64,000 bases of DNA, taken from Rhytidiadelphus loreus (taxonomy: Eukaryota; Streptophyta; Bryopsida; Hypnales; Hylocomiaceae). Made by a program: the position numbers and the translations under genes. Under the pieces are notes generated by a model. It worked only from the letters and a program-made list of their open reading frames with translations, was not told the DNA's origin and did not search any database. How positions within the stretch are numbered: the stretch's first letter is position 1; every line of letters begins with the position of its first letter. Shown in pieces: positions 1 to 10,274 of this stretch. Where the stretch lies: the NCBI GenBank assembly GCA_947034895.1, contig OX344761.1:78863839-78927838 (forward strand), given 5' to 3'.

Positions 1-1
1 T

Positions 2-466
2 GAGGAGTTTGCAAAAGATGCACCTTTTGTTGGTCGTAGGCGTGATCGTCCACCTCCTTCATTTCGTATTGGCCGTGATGTATATGCAGGTTACTTAGTT
101 GTTGTGCGCCCCGCTGACGGTGACCTCCGTCCATTTTGGCTTGCTCGGGCTTTAACAAATCCTAATCCAGATCCAGGTCATGTCAATTCGATTCAACTTC
201 AATATTGGACACCTACGTCTTTTCATCACACCAATGAAGAAACATATGCTGGGTGGGACACAAAACAAGGGAATTCTTGGTGCGAGGATAAGGCTATCTC
301 TCCAAGTTGGACGCATACAGACTGCATTATGACTGCTTGGAAGCCACGTTTCAAAGAAGGCACTTCTGATCCAAAAGTTAGAATTCCCAAAACACAAATT
401 GCTATCATCCAGACATCGGTGGATGCATATGTATCTGGTGAAAGCAATAATGTATCTTCGGAGTGA
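2..466 (+). CDS. C-terminal part of an unrecognised protein, 5' end outside window
   Basis: An open frame enters from the left edge and stops with TGA at 464-466, giving about 154 residues. I do not recognise the family. Early residues are rich in Arg and Pro. A PFWLAR...YWTP stretch follows, reminding me of the small beta-barrel (chromo/BAH-like) modules with a PFWxGxV...hWY pattern at the C-termini of some plant and mobile-element proteins. Trp and His are frequent (GWDTKQGNSW, SPSWTHTD, MTAWKPR), and the end reads IPKTQIAIIQTSVDAY. Codon use and composition differ from the AT-rich DNA after it, so the frame is probably real. It could be the last exon of a host gene or of a repeated mobile-element gene; the window does not decide. 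Confidence 0.5.
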   Translation, partial: EEFAKDAPFVGRRRDRPPPSFRIGRDVYAGYLVVVRPADGDLRPFWLARALTNPNPDPGHVNSIQLQYWTPTSFHHTNEETYAGWDTKQGNSWCEDKAISPSWTHTDCIMTAWKPRFKEGTSDPKVRIPKTQIAIIQTSVDAYVSGESNNVSSE

Positions 467-1592
467 AGATGAATAGTTTGTAGGCATAGGAAATCATGAG
501 GAGTTTTGCGAGTTTGTACGTTATTTTCTTAACTTTAGGGAGGATGACAAAAAAATATGGAAAAAAATAAATTATAAGGAGTTGTAGAAGTTGATAGTTT
601 CTTTGATTAGGGCAAAAAAAATATAATAAAAAGTTGTTAGAAAAAAACATGTGGAGAAGATGAAATAGATTTAGTTTTTTTATTCTTTTAGTTCATTGTT
701 TTGATCATTTTTTATATTATTTTAGAATTTGATGTTATAGATGTTGTATAATATAATATATTTTTATTTTTATTTCTTGTATGGTATTGTGTATTTTGTA
801 AGTTCTTCATTGGAATTCTATTGTCTATGACATTTGTTACGGAACACGATGAGTACTAATGTTTTCTATACAAAGTAATTATGAACTTCTCTATCTAAGC
901 ATATGTCAAATTCTTTACTTTGACATTGTAGTTTTTGATCAGGCTAGGTGTACAAATGTATTCTATCATGGATGATTTCAAAAATCTCTACCTCACTATA
1001 TGTCAAACTATTTACTTAGATATTTTAGTTAAGCACTTATTATAAATGGTTCTAGTTTCCCATCCAAAATCCCTCCTTTCAACGTCCTTCACTACTATTT
1101 TTGTCCTCCAATTTCTTATACTTGTACAAATTCTTTATTCTTCAAGCAGTTTATGGTCTCAATTTTTTGAATTGTCTCAATTTAATGGACTCTTCTACAT
1201 ACTAAATTTAGGAAGATGATTAAAATGAGAATCCACATTGTCTCAATTTAATGAATATGGCCTTAAAGTTGATGATTAATACTATTTAAAAGGCCATACC
1301 TCATTTTCAATACAATCATTTGGACTATGATTTTGTTTATTCTTATTGATTAAATTATTGAACCAAAATGTCTTTAAACTATTCTATACTATAGAGAGAA
1401 TGTTAAACTTGTTGGACTCCACAAGGTTTGCGGTTCAGTTCCTATCAATATCTATAGCTTAAGTTCAATCATCTAGTTCAATGATAGACACAAAAAACTC
1501 TTTGACATTATAGGGTGTCTCTCCAATTGGACACACTAGGGCCAAGCCAAGCCAAGCCAATTACATCTCGTTGCACTTGGTAGTGCAAGACA
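467..1592. other. AT-rich spacer without recognised gene
   Basis: AT-rich DNA with poly-A/T runs. No convincing open frame or RNA gene was seen. A short tandem run of GCCAA units lies near 1540-1560. Confidence 0.5.
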
Positions 1593-1596
1593 TTAA

Positions 1597-2173
1597 CCCA
1601 TTAACGTCCATAGTCGATTTGAGGGGTGGGTGTAGTTTTTGTATACAATTCCAAAAAAGTGCTATTTTGTGCCTTCTTGATAAATGTAATTTTAGATTGG
1701 ATTGAATAGATAAATTCTATGAGATAGATTCTTGAACCACATAAAAAATGAAAGTGATCCAACAGTTCACATCTTTGTAATAACTCTTCAAAGATTGATG
1801 TGCCATAAACAGCCTTTTGCACTAGTACAAAACTAGGGTTTGCTACAATTGGGCATAAATTTGCGTAAATCGTCCGAAAATTGATCCAAAACCTTTCAAC
1901 TAATTCCTTCACACATATTAATAGTTGTCTTTTGAAATAAATATGCATTTTTCATTGAAAATTCCAATATGAAAGGTTACGCTATTTCAAGTTTGAACAA
2001 GCACAACTCACTCATTTTTGCACACATTCTCTTGAAGTTGGTTTTGTTAGGAGCATATGAAGACACTTTAAATGCGTTCCTCTTTAAGTTTTTGGAAATC
2101 AAATGTTGTACAAATTGTAGGAGACAAAAAGTACCAAAATCGACCAGAAAGTGGTCGACCGGTCCTTAATGGG
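1597..2173. mobile_element. piggyBac-like MITE, copy 1 (577 bp)
   Basis: The element is flanked on both sides by TTAA (1593-1596 and 2174-2177), the target site always duplicated by piggyBac transposases. Its ends start CCCATTAA on the left and, reverse-complemented, CCCATTAAGGACC on the right, the CCC...GGG form typical of piggyBac termini. The right end continues in a sequence matching the left end of the copy at 55974-56353, and the left end shares GATTTGAGGGG with that copy's right end, so the two copies lie in opposite orientation. It encodes no transposase and is presumably mobilised in trans. Confidence 0.72.
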
Positions 2174-2735
2174 TTAATAAAAGTGGTCACTCAAAGTCTA
2201 CATCCTATGTTTGTCTTCCCCAAACCAAGGGTATATTTAAAGAATCACCTCTATTTTCAGTGTTTGCTTAGAGTCTTATATTCTTCACCTCTCCTAGCTA
2301 AATTGGGGTCTTTAATTCCAAAATTCCAATTTTTATCATAGGTGGCAAAAAATAAATAATTACCAATGTTTCCTCCACGAGTAAAAACGCAAACTTCAAA
2401 TAAGCACTTTAATGTCCTACCTTGGTATCATTTGCCAATTTCCTAGGATTGAATAAAAACATATATGAAACTCAAATTGGATGGATGGATTTTTTTGCAT
2501 TCTCTGTCAATGAATGTTCAATGTTAAGCGATGACTGTTCCCCGGCCACTCCCAGCTTGCCTGGTCTGACCAACACAATCCCTCTGCCCACCCACCTGAT
2601 GGCTCTGTGCTAAGATGCTGTCTGTTTCCCGTGGACTCTCTCTAGCCAGGCTTGACGGAGATTAGCACTCAGCACTGCCTGCTTGAAACATGGGGACTGG
2701 GGAGCAACTGAACCTCAAGTACACGACTAGTCTCC

Positions 2736-3405
2736 TAATCTCCTCACCCAAAACGAAAGCTTAGGTAGTACGTGCCGAAAGACTGCCATTGCAACACCCT
2801 CAGGTCACTGGCATGGACGGACACACAGCTAGCTAGCTAGCTTCACCGATGGATTGATGGAGACGGAATTTCTGCCTAACTTTAACCAGCAATCAAATCA
2901 AAACTAGCTAACTATAGCTGCATTTAAAAGCTCATGAGTTTTGAACCTCGTAAGCTCAAAACTCTACTCGATCGATCGATCTGAAATCTCCTCACCCCAA
3001 ACTAAACTTAGGTTAGTACGTGCCGAAAGACTGGCAATTACACCCCTGGCTGGACGGACACCTCCACCGATGATGGAGAATTTCTGCCTAACTAGAAATC
3101 GAAACTACAACATTAAAAGCTCATGATTTTTAACCTCGTAAGATCGAGCTCTCAAAACTCTCAACTCTGGAATCTCGAAATTGTGAAAAGGTTTGCACAG
3201 TTGTACGTGGCCTAAAGACGTCTGGGAGCACCCTGGAGAATGTCACCTTCACTGATGGAGAATGTCTGCCTAACCAGAAATCAAAGCTACACAATTAAAA
3301 AGCTCATGATTAATTTCGAGGTTTTTTTCACCTCCGTCGTAAGCTCAAAACTCTCAACCCTGAAATCTCCAAATTGTGAAAAGTTTTTCACAATTGTAAG
3401 TAAGA
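2736..3405. repeat. Degenerate tandem repeat, about 3 units of 190-250 bp
   Basis: Three imperfect units run in the same direction, roughly 2736-2981, 2982-3170 and 3171-3365, then a partial fourth. Shared landmarks in order are an AATCTCCTCAC or GAAATCTC start, TACGTGCCGAAAGACTG (or TACGTGGCCTAAAGACG), a GATGGAGAATTTCTGCCTAAC block, AAAAGCTCATGA, and AACCTCGTAAG with CAAAACTCT. The units are less AT-rich than their surroundings. Short frames inside are not conserved between units, so I see no coding function. Confidence 0.6.
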
Positions 3406-5016
3406 CTAAGAAGAGAGATCAGACAAAGGACGGACTTCTCAGCTTGAAAACTGATGTGTTGACTACAGGCAAGACAAAGTGTCCGTAAGCTTAGCCCAGT
3501 GCATGCAGCAGGCGATAGTAGACTGTCATCTGTGACAGACAGCTTTCAGAGAAATAATGGCCAAGTCATCAGCTGTACGGGAGGAGGACCAGAAACATCA
3601 CGAATCCACGCTGGCAGCTACAAGCGGTCTGCATGCAGACATGAACAGTAAAAAGTGGTACAAAAATCCAGAGCATAACATTATTAAGTTAGTCACAGTA
3701 ATACGACCAGCAACAGTAATAAATATACTCTAATTATAATGAAATTTAGTGTAACGGCAGTAATTGATTTGAAAATACTAGAGTTTTTTAGTCTTGACAA
3801 AAGTTTTTACCAACATATAGATATCAATATTATTTGAAGAAGGGAGTTGGTAAAAATATTTATTGAGAATAATGAGAGTAAAAACTTGAACTTCAAAAGA
3901 AATATTTTCAACTCTTCCCAAATGGTTAGGTTTAATCTTTCTAACTTTTTACTTGAAAGTATATATTCTACAACTTGCATCTCTCCATAATACGTTGAAG
4001 AAATAAGTTGAATACATATCAAAAAATTCAAGTCTTATTTTTCATATTCATGCTTAAAAGAAATAGTAAGTAGAAAGAAGTACATATAAAAAGGTCAATA
4101 TTGTTAAAGAATTTAGTTATAGAATTGAAAATTTTCAATCCCAACAACTATAATGTTGTAATAAAAAAAATCCGCATCTTATGTTTTATTTTATTTTTCA
4201 AAAATATTGAAAATTGAATTCAAAACAAGACTTCAAAGTTTATTTTGGATAGAGATTTCATAATTGCCTACAAACTAGAATTCTTAATAACAATAATGTC
4301 ATTCATCAAAATATAATGATTTAAAAGCTTTTCAAATATAAATAAATATAAAAATTAAGTTTATATTTTTATTTTAAAAAATAAAAATGATTTTTTTCTA
4401 AACTACCCAAGCTGTCCAAACATTAAAAAAAAACTACATATCATACAACTTCTTAACCATGTAGTCAAATGTTATAAAAATTGTTGTGCCTTGAAGCTAC
4501 TCCTCAACCACATGTGTAAAAATTTCAAAGAAAAAGAAATTGAAAATTCCATCCATAAATGGATGATCGAAACTCAACGTTGCCAAAATAAACCGTACTT
4601 CAAGGCTTTAGGGTTAACACTAAATTTCATTATTAGTGCAAGTGATAAGCAGTATACCGGTATGCATACAGACTGGAACACAACCTTAGTTTCTGTTCGC
4701 TATGCGAGCATGAGAAACAGCTTACGCAGTTGCTTGCCTTAAACGTAGGTGAACAAGGAAACAGGGTAATACATGGTCAATGAACTTACCCAAGCGATTA
4801 AACTAACAAAAATGGAAGATAAAACACAAAATTGAGCGACCATCCTTATTGGAAATTCATATTACAGGCTTCATGTAGTGATAAACATGAAATCTACTCA
4901 AGGAATCCACCAGAGCATAACCGGATTGAGGTTAATCAGTACCGCAGAAGAAGAGCATTCAATAATCTGACAAGTTTTCAATTCCCTCCTACCATCAACC
5001 ATGGATGTCTATATAG
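3406..5016. other. AT-rich spacer
   Basis: Mostly AT-rich sequence after about 3640. Short frames at 4491-4742 and 4832-5245 show no domain, and the second runs into the MITE at 5020. No gene supported. Confidence 0.45.
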
Positions 5017-5019
5017 TAA

Positions 5020-5476
5020 GAGCATCTGCAATGTGCCCGTCAACAGTGCCTCCATCGGCACTTTCCCGGGCAAAAAGCCGTTTGTATTAAAAATTGTGCT
5101 CCAATGCAACCTCTATGGGTCCCGTCACTTTCACGGTCTCGGTATGCGACCTCCCCACTCCGGCAAATTTCCAAAATTTGAAGGGCCCGCAAGTTGGCTC
5201 CCGGTAGAAATAATAATGATTGTCAATCCTTTTCCACATTGTTAAGCGTGCCAATCAATTCAACCTTCCCTTGATTCAATGAAAAGTCTTTTTTTAATGT
5301 AAGATTCTTTTCTTTCTTTCTTTTTATAATGCAAAAAGTCCATTTGACGTTTAGATTGCCGGTTCCGCATTGGGTCTTCTTGTCCCAAAAAAAATCGGCA
5401 CTGTGGAGGCCTCGTGGAATGCCCCTCCAGTTTGCCAGTACTGGGCTGTTTTACTGTATTTGCATTGCAGATGCCC
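5020..5476. mobile_element. PIF/Harbinger (Tourist-like) MITE, 457 bp
   Basis: Terminal inverted repeats read GAGCATCTGCAATG on the left and GGGCATCTGCAATG on the right (reverse complement), one mismatch in 14. Both ends are bordered by TAA (5017-5019 and 5477-5479), the 3-bp TWA target duplication characteristic of PIF/Harbinger elements. No transposase is encoded. The interior is richer in GC than the flanks. Confidence 0.7.
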
Positions 5477-5479
5477 TAA

Positions 5480-7042
5480 GTGTTCAAAGACAGTACTCGC
5501 TATATAAGCTTACAATAGCCAGAAGAAAGTTTCATGTCTTTGCGAGCGGCAAGCAAACATTCACATCGGAGATGGCATAGGGACACATAGACACAGGCAT
5601 CAACACCGCAGCCACATTCGCTAACAACAGAAGATGACATTTTCAATAGAAAATACATAACACTAATTAAGCATAACAAGACTTCTGGATTCAATAATTA
5701 GGTCACACGCTTTCCACTTTTCCTGCACTATACAGGTAATTAAAATACACAGCTTACAGAACCTCCAAGAAAATAATACAGTCCAGACTCAATTGCCTCT
5801 CAAAGCAAATGACTGCTGTAAGGAAATTCCCCGCAACATTGTGCTAGACCGTAGAGAATACATGACGTGCGTTACAGTGGAAAGCTACGTGCACCACAGA
5901 CGTAAAGAATTGCTATTCATTGATAGAACATCACGTTGACAGCACCACATTGACAGAGAAATACCACATGTTTACCACAGTTCACGACAAGCGGAAAACA
6001 GAAGCTAGAGCCTTCGCATACCATCACACCAAAGGTACTGAGATTGAAAAATCCAAGCAAACCTTACCTCCACACGCCACAGCAGCCTGGATAACTGGCT
6101 TCCCAAAGACTTGCTTCAGCTATTTTCAAGCCCCGACCATTATTTGCAGCTCTGCCGTGGTCCCCATTCCGTTCCACGCTTCAGAGTTTGAAATAGATGG
6201 GGCTTTGAACACACTTCACATAGAAACAATTACAAGATGAAAAGGATATTTCATTGGAGAAAAGAATTGCAATGTGCCTGTTGATGGAGGATGTGAAAGC
6301 GGTTAAGAGATGAAATTGAGAAAATACAAATAGTGGAGCAGAGTGAAACAAGTCTGAATGCACAAATGCCGATCTGCAACCTCTTCACTTCCATTGTATG
6401 TTGTAACATGATGGATTTCTTAGAAGGTATGGCCTTCCTTGCACTACTCGGATACACTAAATCTCCAGCAGCAGGAAAACTAATAACAATTTCGACATCC
6501 AAGCATTGGCACCACATAGGCACCAATCACATGGAATTACGCTCTGACAAGAATACGCGAGACGGTAAACAGAAAGATCGAAATATTTTACAAGACGGAT
6601 TAAAACGAATCATCCAAAATCTGAACAGAAAGTATTGGTGGAGATAAAAGAAGATAGACATACTGAAATGTATGTTTTCAAAGTTCCGACCCCGAAAAAT
6701 TCCAACTGTCCACTGATACGAGAGAATTACTTTAAAATAGGGATCGATTAATAGACTACTGTATGTCCCTAAATAACCTTTCTGAGGCTCCTTCAACGCA
6801 AAAAAAACACAGTAACAAGGGCGTCTCACCAAGAGATAATATCAAGAATTTATCTCTTTCTCAAAAATAATTACATGATCGGCGAGCTGAATCACCTTGA
6901 ATGCGCGCACCACCGCTCATACGACTTTCTTCAGTCAAATGAAACGCGCATATGCCAAAATTGCAACTGCGAAGAGACAGAATTATGAAAAATTCAAAGC
7001 ACGATTTCTCCACCCTCCCGATTCTCACGAACTCGTGCGGAT
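5480..7042. other. 3' flank of the DJ-1 gene, no gene recognised
   Basis: This lies between the Harbinger-like MITE and the DJ-1 stop codon and probably includes the DJ-1 3' untranslated region on the minus strand. Near 6065-6125 (minus strand) there is a short non-AT-rich stretch ending in a splice-donor-like GGAG|GTAAGG, but its frame is closed just upstream and I cannot tie it to a protein family. Confidence 0.4.
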
Positions 7043-8587
7043 TCAAAGATAATCGAAGACCATTGCTTCAGCTATCTCTTGTGCTTTGGTGCGGCCGAAG
7101 AGCTTTTCGACAATATTGAGGGTGAATTCCATTGCAGTTCCGGGGCCTCTGCTGGTGATCAAGCGCCCATCAATTACTACCCGCCCCTGCACGGCACTCT
7201 GATCTGCCAATTTACTTGAAAATGCTGGATGACTTGTTGCCTTCTTGCCCTGCAGAAGACCATGAACTTCAAGAACCACAGCAGGTGCAGCACAAATTGC
7301 ACCATACAAACGTCCTCCTTCAGCCTGACCCTTCAGAATCTTCGTGAGCTCCTCCGATGCATTAAGGCGATCTGCCCCAGGCATACCTCCAGGTAATACA
7401 ACTAAATCAAAATTCGTATCAAGAACCTCAGAAAGAAGAGTGTCGGCCACAAGCTGCACATTGCGAGAAGCTTTGATTGTCGTATCACTTTCCACAGAAG
7501 CTACGACCACTTTCGCACCGGCTCTCCGCAAAACATCAACAATTATAACGATTTCCATCTCCTCTGAGCCATTTGCAACGGGAACCAAGACCTCAGGAAT
7601 CGACGGGGTCGACCACTCATGATCGTTAAATTTCAATGCGCCAGAATCAAAGCCGTCATCCAGTGGAAGGAGCATTGGTCCAGACACAGCCTGAACTTTC
7701 TCAGCACCATAAAGCTGCTCCACAAGCGCCAACGCAAACTCGAACGCGGTGCCAGGGCCACGGCTGGTCGTCAACAGACTATCTCGAACCACTCCGCTCT
7801 CCACCACAGCTTTATCCTCCAATTTCCCCGCAAAGCTAGGATGACAAGTGGCATGCAAGCCTTTCAGCAATCCCCAAGCCTGAAGAGCAACCACTGGAGC
7901 TGCACAAATCGCCGCGAACATCCGCTTCTCCTTCACCTGATTCTCGGTTATGCTCTTTAAAGACTCGGAATCACGAAACCGCTCCGCACCAGGCATTCCT
8001 CCGACCAACACCACGAGATCGTAATCTTCACTCTCGCACTCCGAAATCAAACAATCCGCCAAGATATTCACACTGCGGGAGGCCTTGATCTGCTTCTCCC
8101 CGTCTTCCACGGATGCAACTGTCACCGTCGCGCCAGCTCGCCGCAACACATCGATCACGATGACGGCCTCCATCTCCTCGGTTCCATTCGCCACGGGCAC
8201 GAGCACCTTCTTCTCGGCCGGCGCCGTCTCCGTGGCCGGATTCATCTGCGTCGCTAAAGCATGAATGTCCATTTTCCTACTACCTCTCACACCCGCTCTC
8301 AAACACTCCTTCGCCTGAATTGCTCGCACCTGTTGTTGAAGAGATTTTTGGGATGGAGTACAAGGCACTGCAAGGGAATTTTGTAAAGAACAAAGTGCCG
8401 GATAAACACAACGGCTACAGGAAGAATGGAGAAGGAACGAGACGTGTCGAGGTACCACTCGGGACATAGCTGGCATGACTACGGACGGGGTCGTGGCCAT
8501 GGCCGCCATAGTCGAGGTCGGTTTGCAATTGGAAGGGGCCCGTGGAAACCAACAATTCCTGTTCGCAGACATCCTTTTCTGGAGCAT
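7043..8587 (-). CDS. DJ-1/PARK7-like protein, two DJ-1 domains, plastid-targeted type
   Basis: A 514-residue intronless protein. Residues ~1-120 are rich in Ser, Arg, Cys and Ala and poor in acids, as expected of a chloroplast transit peptide. Two tandem DJ-1/PfpI domains follow, ~127-300 and ~332-510. Each has the VPVANGxEEME start carrying the conserved Glu (138 and 343), and the nucleophile-elbow cysteine in AICAAP (Cys228 and Cys432). Domain 2 keeps the PGGMPGA loop; domain 1 has VGGMPGA. Both end with SRGPGTA(F/M)EF. Plant DJ-1 proteins (Arabidopsis DJ1A-C) share this tandem architecture. DJ1C is plastidial and needed for chloroplast development; the family is linked to oxidative-stress protection and disputed glyoxalase/deglycase activity. 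The ATG is the first in frame. The gene diverges from DRC1 across 1.7 kb. Which DJ-1 paralogue this equals is not settled. Confidence 0.93.
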   Translation of the reverse strand: MLQKRMSANRNCWFPRAPSNCKPTSTMAAMATTPSVVMPAMSRVVPRHVSFLLHSSCSRCVYPALCSLQNSLAVPCTPSQKSLQQQVRAIQAKECLRAGVRGSRKMDIHALATQMNPATETAPAEKKVLVPVANGTEEMEAVIVIDVLRRAGATVTVASVEDGEKQIKASRSVNILADCLISECESEDYDLVVLVGGMPGAERFRDSESLKSITENQVKEKRMFAAICAAPVVALQAWGLLKGLHATCHPSFAGKLEDKAVVESGVVRDSLLTTSRGPGTAFEFALALVEQLYGAEKVQAVSGPMLLPLDDGFDSGALKFNDHEWSTPSIPEVLVPVANGSEEMEIVIIVDVLRRAGAKVVVASVESDTTIKASRNVQLVADTLLSEVLDTNFDLVVLPGGMPGADRLNASEELTKILKGQAEGGRLYGAICAAPAVVLEVHGLLQGKKATSHPAFSSKLADQSAVQGRVVIDGRLITSRGPGTAMEFTLNIVEKLFGRTKAQEIAEAMVFDYL

Positions 8588-8639
8588 TTCTGAATTGAAC
8601 TTAATTACGTAATCCCGCCCAGCGTTCGGGAATTTTTTT

Positions 8640-8665
8640 GAGTTCTACCACTGAGCTATTTTCCC
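8640..8665 (-). other. tRNA-like 5' fragment with A box
   Basis: On the minus strand the sequence begins GGGAAAATAGCTCAGTGG and continues TAGAAC, a standard tRNA acceptor/D-arm start with a perfect A box (TAGCTCAGTGG). No matching anticodon stem or 3' acceptor strand follows; only a weak GTTCAATTC appears ~65 nt on. It is best read as a tRNA or SINE-head relic, about 55 bp upstream of the DJ-1 ATG. Confidence 0.35.
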
Positions 8666-10274
8666 TTAATTTCCATATTGAACTGTTTTTTCTTCATTTT
8701 TTTCTCTTTTTTTTTACTCTAAATAGAAATTTTATAAACTTTTTCACTGGGTTTTTTTCTCGATGCTTTCAAATTGCAACTAGGATTTTTCCCAATTCCA
8801 CCGGTTAACATTGAACTCATCGGTGGTTCTCCCCAAATATTGATCCCGATCATTCTATGCCTTTTCGCCTTCAATCCAAAGGGTATAATTCCAATGTAAA
8901 AAATCAACCAAACTTTGCAGAGAGGACAATTTTTTTGGAATTCTATCTGGTAGTGTGCAATATTTGCAAGAGGAAAATGGGAATTCTTGGTTGACAAAGC
9001 TATAGTGTTCATGACTTGTGGTTCCAACTAGCATGAACACATCAGTAATTGAAAATTGAGAAGATTTTTTTATCAATATTCCACAATGTTCCTTTTTGAC
9101 CATACAAAAAAGTTATATTGTTGCAAAATTAATTTCCAAAATTTTGGCATCTATGTTAAACCCTAAATACCCCAAGGTCTTTTTTGAGCTTCTAGAAATT
9201 TGTTCTAAATTGGACAAAAAGTCAACATTTTGATAAATTGTGTCAATTTTTAAAAATTGTAACTATATTTAATTCAAATTTGACATGTTAGACATCCCAT
9301 AAGAAAAGAAAACACAACAATGTATATCACTTCTGGATTGAAAGATTGTAATGTTTGATTACGAGTGTGTTAAAACCCATAAAAGGATTTAAAGTCTTTC
9401 AATCTTCTTTTCACATGTCAAATCTAAAAAGTTGGTTACAAAAAAATATGAGGATAAAAGGCCTAACATGTATAATCCCTATCAATTTATGGCTTCTCAA
9501 AATCTACTTTATAATTTTTTTAAATGAATTTCTCATGTGATTTTTTCTTCAAGATCTAGTGTATTTTGAGGCTCATTTCCAAACACCCTCAACACTGTGG
9601 AATGTCAAGATTGCAATGGACACCCTTGTACAAATCTTGAATAGAAAAATCATAATCAATCATTTTCAAAATCAGATTTTTGATGCTAAAACTAAACTTC
9701 AATTCTTTTTTTCAAAAATATGAAATATTAAAAATAGAAAATTGGTTAGATTTTATTTAACTTCAAAATATTGTTGACACCAAAATTTGATGCCTCGGGC
9801 ATTTAGGGGTTAAGAAATACGGCTTTTTGCCGATCCTGACCACTAGGTACAGTACTCTCCGTAATTACACATCCCCCATTTTGTCATACACAGCAATTTT
9901 GTGACAGTGCAATTAGAGAGGGTTAAGTTTAAACAGGCATAAAGGAGATTCAACTGCTTCGCGGTGTTCACAGGAACCCACGCTCATTACTCTTGGGTTG
10001 TTGCTTCGCATGCAATCTTAGAAAGAAAGAAAAGTTTAATTTAAAATTTTAAAAATTAGAATAAGATTCATGAGGTATTATGATCCAGGGACTCTCTCAA
10101 GTCAAGGTGCAATTGTGCAATAGGAGAGTTGTTTCCGTGATCAATTGTTGTTTTGCAGCTAGATGAGACTTTTGATTAGGTTTTGTGATCAAGAGCATCT
10201 CCCAATTTAACGTGGTGTGGTAATTGCGCACGAGGGGGGGAGAAGAGGAGGAGGAGTGTGTAGAGGCGACAACA
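8666..10274. other. Divergent intergenic region between DJ-1 and DRC1
   Basis: AT-rich, no gene seen. Presumed to hold both promoters. It contains an 18-bp string, CAGTGCAATTAGAGAGGG (~9905-9922), that recurs near the right edge of the window (~63627-63644), suggesting a dispersed repeat. A G-rich purine tract lies just 5' of the DRC1 start (10229-10259). Confidence 0.4.

Noticed and set aside
6065..6240. Possible extra minus-strand exon downstream of DJ-1
   Set aside because: A donor-like GGAG|GTAAGG exists, but the frame has stops just upstream and no acceptor or family match was found.
7344..7960. Plus-strand open frames across the DJ-1 gene
   Set aside because: They are antisense shadows of the strongly conserved DJ-1 coding sequence and have no domain of their own.
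8600..8665. Complete tRNA gene on the minus strand
   Set aside because: The A box is good but no anticodon stem or matching 3' acceptor strand is present.
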